Assembly: GCA_023422635.1 (NCBI GenBank)
Contig: JAFAGO010000002.1
Location: 15,137 to 79,136, forward strand
Length of the DNA: 64,000 bases
From: Bacteroidota bacterium
GTDB lineage: Bacteria > Bacteroidota > Bacteroidia > Flavobacteriales > Weeksellaceae
Reading direction: 5' to 3'
How positions within the stretch are numbered: position 1 is the stretch's first letter; every line of letters begins with the position of its first letter. Positions 24,757-33,025 of the stretch are shown in pieces. Position numbers and translations under genes: made by a program. The notes under the pieces were generated by a model, which saw only the letters and a program-made list of their open reading frames with translations, had not been told where the DNA came from and ran no database searches.

Positions 24757-25572
24757 TTACGCATAGTGCTTAACCACACCTTTCACGATTTTAATAACAT
24801 TTGGCATTGCTTTGTCTGCTGCGTGGAGCACTTCTTCGTGTGAAACAGTGAAAGCGATATCAGGACCGCCTAAATCGGTAATGATGGATATTCCAAAACA
24901 ATCCATTCCTTGATGTTTCGCCACAATTACTTCTGGCACCGTACTCATTCCAACAGCATCCGCACCAACAGCACGAACCATTCCGTACTCTGCAGGAGTT
25001 TCAAATGTTGGTCCTTGTAAGGCTAAATAAACGCCGTTGTGCGCTTTAATATTATTTTCTGCAGCTACATTTTCAGCGATTTCTATCATTTTGCGATTGT
25101 ACGGTTCGCTCATATCTACAAAGCGAGGTCCGAGTTCATCAATGTTTCTGCCACGAAGTGGATGCTCAGGCATCATATTAATATGATCACGAATAATCAT
25201 CACGTCGGCAATTTTAAATTCTGGATTCACACCGCCTGCGGCATTGGAAACAATTAAGTTTTGAATTCCTAATAATTTAAACACTCGGAAAGGAAAGATT
25301 ACTGTTTTGATGTCGTGCCCTTCATAATAATGAAATCGACCGCTCATCATCAGTATTTTTTTACCTTCAAGAATTCCGTAAATTAATTTGCCTCCATGTC
25401 CAGCAACCGTGGTTTGAGGGAAATTCGGAATATCTTTATAATCTAAGGTGTGTATGGCTTCAACTTCGTCTTTTAAAGCGCCAAGTCCGGAGCCTAAAAC
25501 AATTGCAAAATCAGGAGTTTCCTGAATGATATTTTTAATGAAATCTGCTGTTTCTTTAAATTTTTCTAACAT
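24757..25572 (-). CDS. Purine-nucleoside phosphorylase
   Basis: A 271-residue trimeric-type PNP that splits purine nucleosides with phosphate to base and ribose-1-phosphate (purine salvage). Motifs: LGSGLGALKDEV (phosphate binding), PQTTVAGHGGKLIYG, MSGRFHYYEGHD, NAAGGVNP, the purine-site stretch LQGPTFETPAEY with VGADAVGMSTVPEVIVA, and SIITDLGG. All are hallmarks of the family shared with human PNP. Its 5' end overlaps the end of lpxK by 17 nt, so the two are translated from one message. Confidence 0.95.
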   Translation of the reverse strand: MLEKFKETADFIKNIIQETPDFAIVLGSGLGALKDEVEAIHTLDYKDIPNFPQTTVAGHGGKLIYGILEGKKILMMSGRFHYYEGHDIKTVIFPFRVFKLLGIQNLIVSNAAGGVNPEFKIADVMIIRDHINMMPEHPLRGRNIDELGPRFVDMSEPYNRKMIEIAENVAAENNIKAHNGVYLALQGPTFETPAEYGMVRAVGADAVGMSTVPEVIVAKHQGMDCFGISIITDLGGPDIAFTVSHEEVLHAADKAMPNVIKIVKGVVKHYA

Positions 25573-26581
25573 AGTCCAAAATCGTCTCGTTGAATTCTTC
25601 TTTACGGTCGATATTTACATTAATTGGCCAGTAATAAACAAGATCTCTAAGGTAATCAAAAGTTTTTAATCGCACGTAATCCTTTTCGGTAGTAAGAATC
25701 ATCTTGTATTCGCCCAATTTTTTATATTCGGTAAGAATATTTTTTATATCTGCATCGGTAAAATTATGGTGATCTCTAAATTTTAAATGTTTTACTTTTT
25801 GCGAAAAAGTTCCCAAATGGTCAAGTAACGGTTTTGGGTTGGCAATCCCGGTTATTAATAAAATATCATAATATGCTAAATTATTGTCGGGCAATTGTTT
25901 GTCTTTGGAATATACATATTCATCATACCCAATAGAACAGAAAAATACCTTTTGATAATGTTGCGGACGAATTCGGGAAATGTAATATTGTTTGGTTTCC
26001 TCCGTTAAATTATCCGGACATTTGGAAATCATAATTACATCTGCTCTTTTTGCGCCAGCTCTGCTTTCGCGTAAATTTCCTGCAGGAAGCAAATAATCCT
26101 TAAAATAAGGATCGTTAAAATCCGTCATCAAAATGGTGAATCCAGGTTGTATTGCGCGATGCTGTAGTGCATCATCCAGAAGCAATACATCCAAATCCAT
26201 TTCTTTAATAATCTTTTTGGCACCCATTACGCGATCTTCGCAAACGCCAATTACAAAACGATTTTTAAAACGTTCGAAAAGCTGCATGGCTTCGTCGCCA
26301 ACTGTTTTATAATTGCTTTCGTAATTGGTAATGTTGTATCCTTTAGTAATCCTTCCGTAACCGCGAGAAAGCACTCCAGTTCTAAAGTATTTTGAAAGAT
26401 AATCGGCAAGATACATCACGGTAGGCGATTTTCCACTTCCGCCCACAGAAAGATTCCCCACACAAATTATTGGGGTTCTGAATTTCGTAGATTTTAAAAC
26501 TCCCCAATCATATCCCAAGTTGCGTAAAGCAGTAACTGCGTGATAGATTAAGGAAAAAGGGTAGAGATACCATCTTTTCAT
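25556..26581 (-). CDS. lpxK: Tetraacyldisaccharide 4'-kinase
   Basis: A 341-residue inner-membrane-associated kinase that phosphorylates the 4' position of the lipid A precursor. After an N-terminal hydrophobic helix (RWYLYPFSLIYHAVTALRN) comes the Walker A motif in VGNLSVGGSGKSPTV (about residues 42-56), then DVLLLDDALQHR with the catalytic Asp, and HHNFTDADI near the C-terminus. I chose ATG 26581; an upstream TTG would overlap the -7 box. Its presence fits a Gram-negative envelope. It overlaps the purine phosphorylase gene. Confidence 0.94.
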   Translation of the reverse strand: MKRWYLYPFSLIYHAVTALRNLGYDWGVLKSTKFRTPIICVGNLSVGGSGKSPTVMYLADYLSKYFRTGVLSRGYGRITKGYNITNYESNYKTVGDEAMQLFERFKNRFVIGVCEDRVMGAKKIIKEMDLDVLLLDDALQHRAIQPGFTILMTDFNDPYFKDYLLPAGNLRESRAGAKRADVIMISKCPDNLTEETKQYYISRIRPQHYQKVFFCSIGYDEYVYSKDKQLPDNNLAYYDILLITGIANPKPLLDHLGTFSQKVKHLKFRDHHNFTDADIKNILTEYKKLGEYKMILTTEKDYVRLKTFDYLRDLVYYWPINVNIDRKEEFNETILDYVRKI

Positions 26582-26587
26582 ACCTTG

Positions 26588-26595
26588 CAAAAATA
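26588..26595 (-). promoter_or_regulatory. lpxK -7 box
   Basis: TATTTTTG on the minus strand, six bases before the lpxK ATG. A start at the usual distance would give a leader of only a few bases. Confidence 0.4.
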
Positions 26596-26695
26596 CGGAT
26601 TTCTGAATAATTTTTTTGTAAAAATTGGGAAGATGTGAATAATGATATGTTGCAGATTGTTGAACGTAAATTAAAAAACAGTTGTTTCAAATTTT

Positions 26696-26703
26696 TATCT
26701 TTG
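26696..26703 (+). promoter_or_regulatory. yicC -7 box
   Basis: TATCTTTG, 16 nt before the yicC ATG, in the divergent spacer to lpxK. Confidence 0.5.
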
Positions 26704-26719
26704 TGCGAAATATCGAGGT

Positions 26720-27577
26720 ATGATTTTATCAATGACAGGTTTTGGGCGCAGTGAAGGAATGTTTAACGGCAAAAAACTTACCGTGGAAATTAAGTCGCTA
26801 AACAGTAAAAATTTCGACTTAAACATTCGTATTCCAGTACGTTACAAAGAGAAAGAATTTGAAGTGCGGAAAATGCTGAACGATGGCATCATTCGAGGGA
26901 AAGTAGATTGTTTTATCAACTGCGAAATGCTTGACGAAAAATCCGATGTAAAAATCAATAAAGACCTTATTCGCTCCTACATCAATGAATTAAAGGATTG
27001 TGCGAACGACGGGCCAGAATTTGAATACCTAAAAATGGCAGTTCGCCTTCCAGAAGCAATTTCTTCTAAACCCGATGAGTTGAATGATGAAGAATGGAAG
27101 TTTTTGGAGCAATTGGTAAAAGAAGCATTATCGAAATTTAAAGAATTCCGCGAATCGGAAGGACTTACCTTGAAAAGTGAATTACTGAAATACGTTCAAA
27201 ATATTGAGCAAAGTCTTGCAGAAGTAATTCCATATGAAGAAGGAAGAATGGAGACCGTAAAAGAGCGCTTCCAAAAAGCACTGCAAGAGTTTGATAATAT
27301 TGATGAAACGCGATTTTATCAGGAGTTATCGTATTATGCCGAGAAATTGGATATTTCAGAAGAGAAAGTGCGCCTCGCTCAACATTTAAATTATTATAAA
27401 GAAGTCGCAGAAAACGAAGACTTAAACGGAAAAAAACTTGGGTTTATTTCCCAAGAAATTGGCCGAGAAATTAATACAATGGGTTCTAAAGCCAATCATG
27501 CAGAAATACAAAAGCTCGTTGTGAAAATGAAAGACGATTTAGAAAAAATTAAAGAACAAACCTTAAATGTGCTGTAA
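26720..27577 (+). CDS. YicC/YloC family endoribonuclease
   Basis: A 285-residue protein with the family's N-terminal signature MILSMTGFGRSEG followed by LTVEIKSLNSKNFDLNIRIP, and a conserved C-terminus with LDISEEKVRLAQHL, GKKLGFISQEIGREINTMGSKA and EKIKEQTLNVL. YicC-type proteins are metal-dependent endoribonucleases linked to small-RNA turnover in E. coli. The pairing with gmk, 36 nt downstream, is conserved in many bacteria. Confidence 0.93.
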   Translation: MILSMTGFGRSEGMFNGKKLTVEIKSLNSKNFDLNIRIPVRYKEKEFEVRKMLNDGIIRGKVDCFINCEMLDEKSDVKINKDLIRSYINELKDCANDGPEFEYLKMAVRLPEAISSKPDELNDEEWKFLEQLVKEALSKFKEFRESEGLTLKSELLKYVQNIEQSLAEVIPYEEGRMETVKERFQKALQEFDNIDETRFYQELSYYAEKLDISEEKVRLAQHLNYYKEVAENEDLNGKKLGFISQEIGREINTMGSKANHAEIQKLVVKMKDDLEKIKEQTLNVL

Positions 27578-27613
27578 TTTTAGCAAAACAGTTTTTTATT
27601 CAAACTTTTATTT

Positions 27614-28177
27614 ATGAACAAAGTTCTTATTTTTTCGGCACCTTCCGGAAGTGGTAAAACCACCTTGGTAAAACATTGCTTAACGCAATTTCCAGAACTT
27701 GAATTTAGTATATCTTGTACCACCAGAAATCCTCGCGGAAGCGAAAAAAACGGAGTGGATTATTATTTTATTTCTCCCGAAGTTTTTCGAGAAAAAATTG
27801 CTGAAGATGCTTTTGTAGAGTATGAAGAAGTATACACCGATAAATATTATGGGACATTGAAATCGGAAGTTGAGCGCATTTGGAAGTCGGGTAAAACCGT
27901 TATTTTTGATGTAGATGTGAAAGGCGGAATTTCTTTAAAACACTATTTTAAAAATCAAGCACTTTCCATTTTCATCATGCCGCCTTCAGTGGAAGAATTG
28001 GAACGCCGATTGTATAACCGAAATACCGACGATCCGGAAACGATCAAAACTCGAGTAGAAAAAGCAGAACATGAAATGAGTTTTCACCCGGAATTCGACG
28101 TACAAGTAGTGAATACAAATTTGGATGAAGCCAAAAAAGATGTTGAACATTTGGTTTCAACTTTCATAAAATCGTAG
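27614..28177 (+). CDS. gmk: Guanylate kinase
   Basis: A 187-residue nucleotide kinase (GMP to GDP). The P-loop is SAPSGSGKTTL (residues 8-18); the GMP-binding part includes SISCTTRNPRGSEKNGVDY and VEYEEVYTDKYYGT; the lid is followed by RLYNRNTDDPETI. It provides GDP/GTP and affects (p)ppGpp homeostasis. It lies between yicC and nadA with 36- and 32-nt spacers, consistent with an operon. Confidence 0.97.
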   Translation: MNKVLIFSAPSGSGKTTLVKHCLTQFPELEFSISCTTRNPRGSEKNGVDYYFISPEVFREKIAEDAFVEYEEVYTDKYYGTLKSEVERIWKSGKTVIFDVDVKGGISLKHYFKNQALSIFIMPPSVEELERRLYNRNTDDPETIKTRVEKAEHEMSFHPEFDVQVVNTNLDEAKKDVEHLVSTFIKS

Positions 28178-28209
28178 AACAAAATTTTTAAGAAGAATAC
28201 CGCATCGTT

Positions 28210-29229
28210 ATGAGCACAGAAACGTTATCAAACCTAAAAGAAAATCTTCCTGTTTATGGATTTTTGAAATTTAAAGAGTTTCAAATTCCACAAGGAGACG
28301 ATTTGGTTCAGGCGATTCTCGACCTTAAAAAAGAGAAGAACGCAGTTATTTTAGCGCACTATTATCAGCCTGCCGAAATTCAGGATATTGCAGATTTCTT
28401 AGGCGATTCTTTGCAATTGGCACGTCAAGCAAAAGAAACTGATGCAGATATGATTGCATTTTGCGGCGTTCATTTTATGGCCGAAGCAGCAAAAATTTTA
28501 AATCCAACTAAAAAAGTAGTTTTGCCAGATACCTTGGCGGGATGCTCTTTGGCAGATGGATGTAGTGGTGAAGGTTTGCGCAAAATGCGAGCGCAATATC
28601 CAGATGCTTTAATTGCAACATATATTAATTGTAATGCGGAAACAAAAGCCGAGAGCGACATAATTGTTACCAGTTCCAATGCGGAAACCATCATTGAAGC
28701 TCTACCTAAAGATCGACCAATTATTTTTGCGCCGGATAAAAATTTAGGTCGGTATTTGATGAAAAAAACAGGCCGAGAAATGATTCTTTGGGATGGAAGC
28801 TGCATTGTTCACGAAGCTTTTTCAATGGAAAGAATAGCAAAACAGCTGGCTGAAAATCCCGATGCAAAACTAATTGCACATCCCGAAAGTGAAAGTCCAG
28901 TGTTAGAGTTGGCTCATTTTGTGGGTTCAACATCTGCATTACTAAATTATGTGGAAACCGAAGAAGCTGAAAAATTTATTGTTGCAACAGAAGAAGGAAT
29001 TCTTCATGAAATGAAAAAAAGAGCACCTCATAAAATCCTTTTACCCGCTTTGGTTTTCGACGAAAGCTGTAATTGCTCGGAATGTTTCTATATGAAACGC
29101 AATACAATGGAAAAGCTTTACCTCTGTATGAAGTACGAACTACCCGAGATTCTAATCGACGAAGAACTTCGTTTAAAAGCGCTAAAACCAATTGAAGCGA
29201 TGCTGGAACTTTCAAAATCGATTAAATAA
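28210..29229 (+). CDS. nadA: Quinolinate synthase
   Basis: A 339-residue NadA that condenses iminoaspartate with dihydroxyacetone phosphate to quinolinate in NAD synthesis, using a [4Fe-4S] cluster. Motifs: AVILAHYYQPAEIQDIADF, FCGVHFMAEAAKIL, DTLAGCSLADGC, and the C-terminal Cys-rich region DESCNCSECFYMKRNTMEKLY. The three expected cluster ligands are available. nadB and nadC are not in the window. It ends the yicC-gmk-nadA unit, with a terminator 59 nt on. Confidence 0.96.
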   Translation: MSTETLSNLKENLPVYGFLKFKEFQIPQGDDLVQAILDLKKEKNAVILAHYYQPAEIQDIADFLGDSLQLARQAKETDADMIAFCGVHFMAEAAKILNPTKKVVLPDTLAGCSLADGCSGEGLRKMRAQYPDALIATYINCNAETKAESDIIVTSSNAETIIEALPKDRPIIFAPDKNLGRYLMKKTGREMILWDGSCIVHEAFSMERIAKQLAENPDAKLIAHPESESPVLELAHFVGSTSALLNYVETEEAEKFIVATEEGILHEMKKRAPHKILLPALVFDESCNCSECFYMKRNTMEKLYLCMKYELPEILIDEELRLKALKPIEAMLELSKSIK

Positions 29230-29287
29230 GATTTAAAGAAAGAATTTTTTTTAAAGTATTAGATTCGTTTATCGTAAACAATATCGG

Positions 29288-29318
29288 TCCATGAAAATAA
29301 AAAATTCATGGATTTTTT
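29288..29318 (+). terminator. yicC-gmk-nadA terminator
   Basis: TCCATGAA/TTCATGGA stem with a 9-nt A-rich loop and a six-T tail. Confidence 0.88.
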
Positions 29319-29326
29319 GTGTTTTC

Positions 29327-29357
29327 TTTCGAGTATTGAAAATATTTTCTACATTTG
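29327..29357 (+). promoter_or_regulatory. Threonine operon promoter
   Basis: TTTC (29327-29330), 19-nt spacer, TACATTTG (29350-29357). It lies 11 nt before the leader-peptide ATG, so the leader ORF sits at the very start of the mRNA, as an attenuator needs. Confidence 0.6.
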
Positions 29358-29367
29358 TTTTACAAAA

Positions 29368-29475
29368 ATGAAACAACAACGCGAAATAGCATTACTTTCT
29401 TTTGGGGAACATTCGATTTCTTCATTGCATTTCGGCACATCTACCATCATTATTACGACTATTATTACCCCTTAG
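29368..29475 (+). CDS. thrL: Threonine operon leader peptide (35 residues)
   Basis: A short ORF from ATG 29368 to TAG 29473-29475. It starts MKQQREIALLSFGEHS and ends HFGTSTIIITTIITP; the last 13 residues contain five Thr and five Ile. The ORF sits 10 nt after a promoter -7 box and 96 nt before thrA. In enterobacteria, the thrABC leader peptide with runs of Thr and Ile codons couples ribosome stalling to transcription termination; this ORF has the same composition, position and neighbour. Sequence similarity to the enteric peptide is limited to that composition. The peptide itself probably has no function after synthesis. Too short for routine gene calling. Confidence 0.8.
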   Translation: MKQQREIALLSFGEHSISSLHFGTSTIIITTIITP

Positions 29476-29571
29476 TTTGGGGTAGATTTTCACATATTAT
29501 TTCGGCGCGTATCGCTCTTTTTTAAAGAGTGAAAAAAATGATTAAGTAATCCATCACTAAAAAATATATAC
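29467..29571 (+). promoter_or_regulatory. Putative thr attenuator region
   Basis: ACCCC (29467-29471, inside the last two sense codons of the leader) pairs with GGGGT (29479-29483) around the stop codon and is followed by AGATTTT. GGGG in leader codons 12-13 could compete for the same CCCC. A second stem CTCTTT/AAAGAG lies further down (about 29516-29530). The stems are short, so which one terminates and which one antiterminates needs folding or structure probing. Confidence 0.5.
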
Positions 29572-32013
29572 ATGAAAGTTCTGAAATTTGGAGGATCCTC
29601 CGTAGCCAATGCAGAAAATATCGAATTGGTTTGTGGGATTGTCCGCAATGAAGCTGAAAACCAAAAAGTAGCCGTTGTTGTTTCCGCATTTTCGGGCGTA
29701 ACCGATTTACTCATAAAAGCGGCGGAAACCGCATCATTAAAAAATGAAAATTACCTCACCATTCTTCAAAATATTGAACATCAACATTTAGAAGCTGTTC
29801 AAAAGTTGCTCCCGATTTCCGAGCAAAGCGCTTGGCTAAGTTTTGTGAAAAAGCAGTGCAACGATTTGGAAGATATTTGCAACGGAATATTTGTACTTGG
29901 AGAATTCACAGGAAAAATCCGCGATCGCATTACGAGCTATGGAGAATTTCTTTCATCAAATCTCATTGCGGCAAAATTAAAATCTGATGGACTCGATGCC
30001 GTTTGGTTTAATTCTCAAAACGCAATTAAAACCAATAGTGAGTTTACCCATGCGAAAGTTGATTTTGCGGTAACAGATCAAAATATTCAATCTTATTTTG
30101 CCGAAAATTCACACCAAATAGTGATGGTTCCTGGATTTATTGCAAGCAATAACGAAAATATTCCCACCACTTTAGGCAGAGGTGGTTCCGACTATACCGC
30201 AGCGATTATCGCAGCAGCGCTTCAAGCAGATGAATTGCAAATTTGGACAGATGTAAGTGGAATGATGACTTCCGATCCAAGATTGGTGAGCAACGCTAAA
30301 GTAATTCCCAAAATTTCTTATAAAGAAGCGATGGAACTCTCGCATTTTGGTGCAAAAGTAATCTATCCACCAACCATTTCTCCGGTAAAAAATAAAGGAA
30401 TTAACCTTTGGATTAAAAATACCTTTCAACCTCAAGATCCGGGAACATTAGTAACCACCGATTTGGATTGGGACGATAGCCAAGTTGCGGTAGGAATTTC
30501 CAATATGAGTAAAATTGCTTTGCTAACATTGGAAGGTAGCGGAATGGTGGGGATTCCGGGTGTTTCTGCGAAGTTATTTAAATGTTTAAGCGACGAGCAA
30601 ATTAACGTGATCCTTATTACTCAAAGCTCTTCTGAACATTCGATTACCATTGCGATTAATGAATCTGAAGTTTCTCATGCAGAACGTTCTGTCAATCATG
30701 CTTTTGAAGACGATATTCGTTTGGGTAGAATTGATCCTCTAAAAGTAGAAAAGGGACTTTCAATTATTGCTTTAGTGGGCGAAAATATGAAAAACAGAAG
30801 TGGTGTAAGTGGTAAACTATTCAGTTCTTTAGGGCATAATGGTGTGAATATAAGAGCAATTGCTCAAGGTTCTTCAGAAAAAAATATCAGTGCTGTAATT
30901 GCAGAAGGAGATGTTCGAAAGGCGGTGAACGTTTTGCATGAAGAATTCTTCGAATCCGAAACCAAACACATTCATCTTTACATTTGCGGAGTTGGAAATG
31001 TGGGTTCAAAGCTAATTCAACAAATTTATTCTCAGAATGACTATTTGAAAGAAAATCTTAGAATGAATTTGCGTGTCGCTGGCGTTTCAAACAGTCGAAA
31101 AATGACTTTTGAAAATCGTGGAATTGAAGAAGGAAAGCTTGAAGAAAACTTGCAAAACGGTATTGAATCTACGCCAAAACAACTGGCGCAAGAAATCATC
31201 AATAGAAATCTGCGAAACTCCATTTTTGTTGACGTTACCGCTAACGATGAAGTAGTAGAGATTTACGAAACCCTTTTGAAAAAGAGTGTTAGTATTGTTG
31301 CCTGTAACAAAATTGCAGCTGCTTCCAGCTACGAAAATTATCGAAAACTGAAAAATTTAGCCAAAAACCATAATTGTAAATTCTTCTTTGAAACCAATGT
31401 TGGAGCAGGTTTGCCGATTATCGGAACGATTAACGATTTAATAAAAACCGGCGATAAGATATCGACGATTCAAGCGGTTTTAAGTGGGACTCTCAATTTT
31501 GTTTTTAATAATTATGATGGAAGTAGAAGTTTTTCCGAAGTGGTTAAGCAAGCTCAAAATGAAGGTTTTACCGAACCCGATCCGCGCTTAGATTTGGCGG
31601 GTACCGATGTTGCCAGAAAAATTCTGATACTTGCACGCGAAGCGGGATATCCACTTGAATTTGAAGATATTCAAAATACTGGATTTCTTCCTGAAGAATG
31701 TATGCAGGGAAGTGTAGAAGATTTTTACGAAAGTTTAGTTACCTACGAAGATCACTTTAAAGCCTTGTTCGATGAAGCAAAATCTGAAGGAAAAATTCTA
31801 AAATACGTTGCAGAATTTGCGGATGGAAAAGCAAAAGTTGGTTTGCAGAAAATTGCTCCAGAAAGCGATTTGTATCATCTTTATGGTAAAGATAATATAG
31901 CCATCTTCAAAACATTACGCTATTCCGAGCAACCGCTTGTTGTAAAAGGTGCAGGCGCAGGTGCAGATGTTACCGCAAGTGGCGTTTTTGCAGATATCAT
32001 GCGAACTGTCTAA
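29572..32013 (+). CDS. thrA: Bifunctional aspartate kinase / homoserine dehydrogenase I
   Basis: An 813-residue fusion. The kinase domain (about 1-290) begins MKVLKFGGSSVANAENIE and holds GRGGSDYTAAIIAA. Two ACT regulatory domains follow (about 310-450; VGIPGVSAKLF and NRSGVSGKLFSSLG), expected to bind threonine. The homoserine dehydrogenase domain (about 460-813) starts with the NAD(P)-binding motif LYICGVGNVGSKLIQQ and contains GAGLPIIGTINDL and GTDVARKILILAREAGY. It carries out the first and third steps of threonine synthesis. First structural gene behind the Thr/Ile leader. Confidence 0.97.
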   Translation: MKVLKFGGSSVANAENIELVCGIVRNEAENQKVAVVVSAFSGVTDLLIKAAETASLKNENYLTILQNIEHQHLEAVQKLLPISEQSAWLSFVKKQCNDLEDICNGIFVLGEFTGKIRDRITSYGEFLSSNLIAAKLKSDGLDAVWFNSQNAIKTNSEFTHAKVDFAVTDQNIQSYFAENSHQIVMVPGFIASNNENIPTTLGRGGSDYTAAIIAAALQADELQIWTDVSGMMTSDPRLVSNAKVIPKISYKEAMELSHFGAKVIYPPTISPVKNKGINLWIKNTFQPQDPGTLVTTDLDWDDSQVAVGISNMSKIALLTLEGSGMVGIPGVSAKLFKCLSDEQINVILITQSSSEHSITIAINESEVSHAERSVNHAFEDDIRLGRIDPLKVEKGLSIIALVGENMKNRSGVSGKLFSSLGHNGVNIRAIAQGSSEKNISAVIAEGDVRKAVNVLHEEFFESETKHIHLYICGVGNVGSKLIQQIYSQNDYLKENLRMNLRVAGVSNSRKMTFENRGIEEGKLEENLQNGIESTPKQLAQEIINRNLRNSIFVDVTANDEVVEIYETLLKKSVSIVACNKIAAASSYENYRKLKNLAKNHNCKFFFETNVGAGLPIIGTINDLIKTGDKISTIQAVLSGTLNFVFNNYDGSRSFSEVVKQAQNEGFTEPDPRLDLAGTDVARKILILAREAGYPLEFEDIQNTGFLPEECMQGSVEDFYESLVTYEDHFKALFDEAKSEGKILKYVAEFADGKAKVGLQKIAPESDLYHLYGKDNIAIFKTLRYSEQPLVVKGAGAGADVTASGVFADIMRTV

Positions 32014-32092
32014 TAAAAACAAAAGTGAGGATAGAAGTTTAATTCACCTTTGTTCTTGGAAAGTAAAATCTTAGTAAACCAGTAATTGTAAA

Positions 32093-33013
32093 ATGAATAC
32101 AATCAAAATAAAAGTCCCCGCAACAGTAGCTAATTTAGTATGCGGATTCGATATTTTAGGAATGGCTGTTAATATGCCTTTCGACGAAATGGAATTCACC
32201 CTTTCCGATCAACCCGGAATTAGAATAACGCATACCGATAATTTTGGCCTTCCCGAAGAAGCGGAAAAAAATGTTGCAGGTGTGGTAATTCTCAACATCT
32301 TACAGCATTTGAATAAAGAGCATCAAGGTGTTGAAGTAAGCATTCACAAAAACATTAAACCAGGAAGTGGATTGGGTTCTAGTGCGGCAAGTGCAGCGGG
32401 AGCAGCATTTGGAATGAATGAAATTTTAGGAAAGCCTTTTAACGAAAAAGAACTGATTCATTTTGCAATGTTTGGTGAAGAATTGGCTTCAGGAGTTCGC
32501 CATGCAGATAATATTGCGCCATGCATTTACGGTGGAATTACCTTGGTGAAATCTTCAAATCCGATTGATATTATTCCGCTGAACTCACCAAATTTGTTTG
32601 TAACTGCGGTACATCCGCAAGTTGAAGTGAAGACTTCAGATGCACGACAAATTCTAAAGAAGAATATTCAATTGAAAGATGCGGTAGTGCAGTGGGGAAA
32701 TATTGCAGGACTTGTTGCTGGAATTTTAAAAAATGATTTTCCCCTGATTGGCAGAAGTTTAAACGATGTTATCGTAGAACCCGTTCGTAGCATTCTCATC
32801 CCTAAATTTGATGAAGTAAAATCAGGAAGTTTAGCTTTAGGTGCGCTTGGTGGTGGGATTTCAGGTTCAGGACCTTCGATATTTATGTTGAGCGAAACCG
32901 AAGAAACCGCTCAGCGAGTAGCGAAACACATGAAAAAGGTTTTTGATGAAGTCGGAATTGAAAATTTTGTCTATGTTTCTAAAATTAATGACGCAGGCAT
33001 TACGAAAATCTAA
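32093..33013 (+). CDS. thrB: Homoserine kinase
   Basis: A 306-residue GHMP-family kinase that phosphorylates homoserine for threonine synthase. It starts MNTIKIKVPATVANLVCGFDILG; the GHMP ATP-binding motif is KPGSGLGSSAASAAGAAFG (about residues 91-109), and the C-terminal GGGISGSGPSIFML motif is present. It is 79 nt after thrA and 12 nt before thrC. Confidence 0.96.
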   Translation: MNTIKIKVPATVANLVCGFDILGMAVNMPFDEMEFTLSDQPGIRITHTDNFGLPEEAEKNVAGVVILNILQHLNKEHQGVEVSIHKNIKPGSGLGSSAASAAGAAFGMNEILGKPFNEKELIHFAMFGEELASGVRHADNIAPCIYGGITLVKSSNPIDIIPLNSPNLFVTAVHPQVEVKTSDARQILKKNIQLKDAVVQWGNIAGLVAGILKNDFPLIGRSLNDVIVEPVRSILIPKFDEVKSGSLALGALGGGISGSGPSIFMLSETEETAQRVAKHMKKVFDEVGIENFVYVSKINDAGITKI

Positions 33014-33025
33014 ATTAATTGTACA

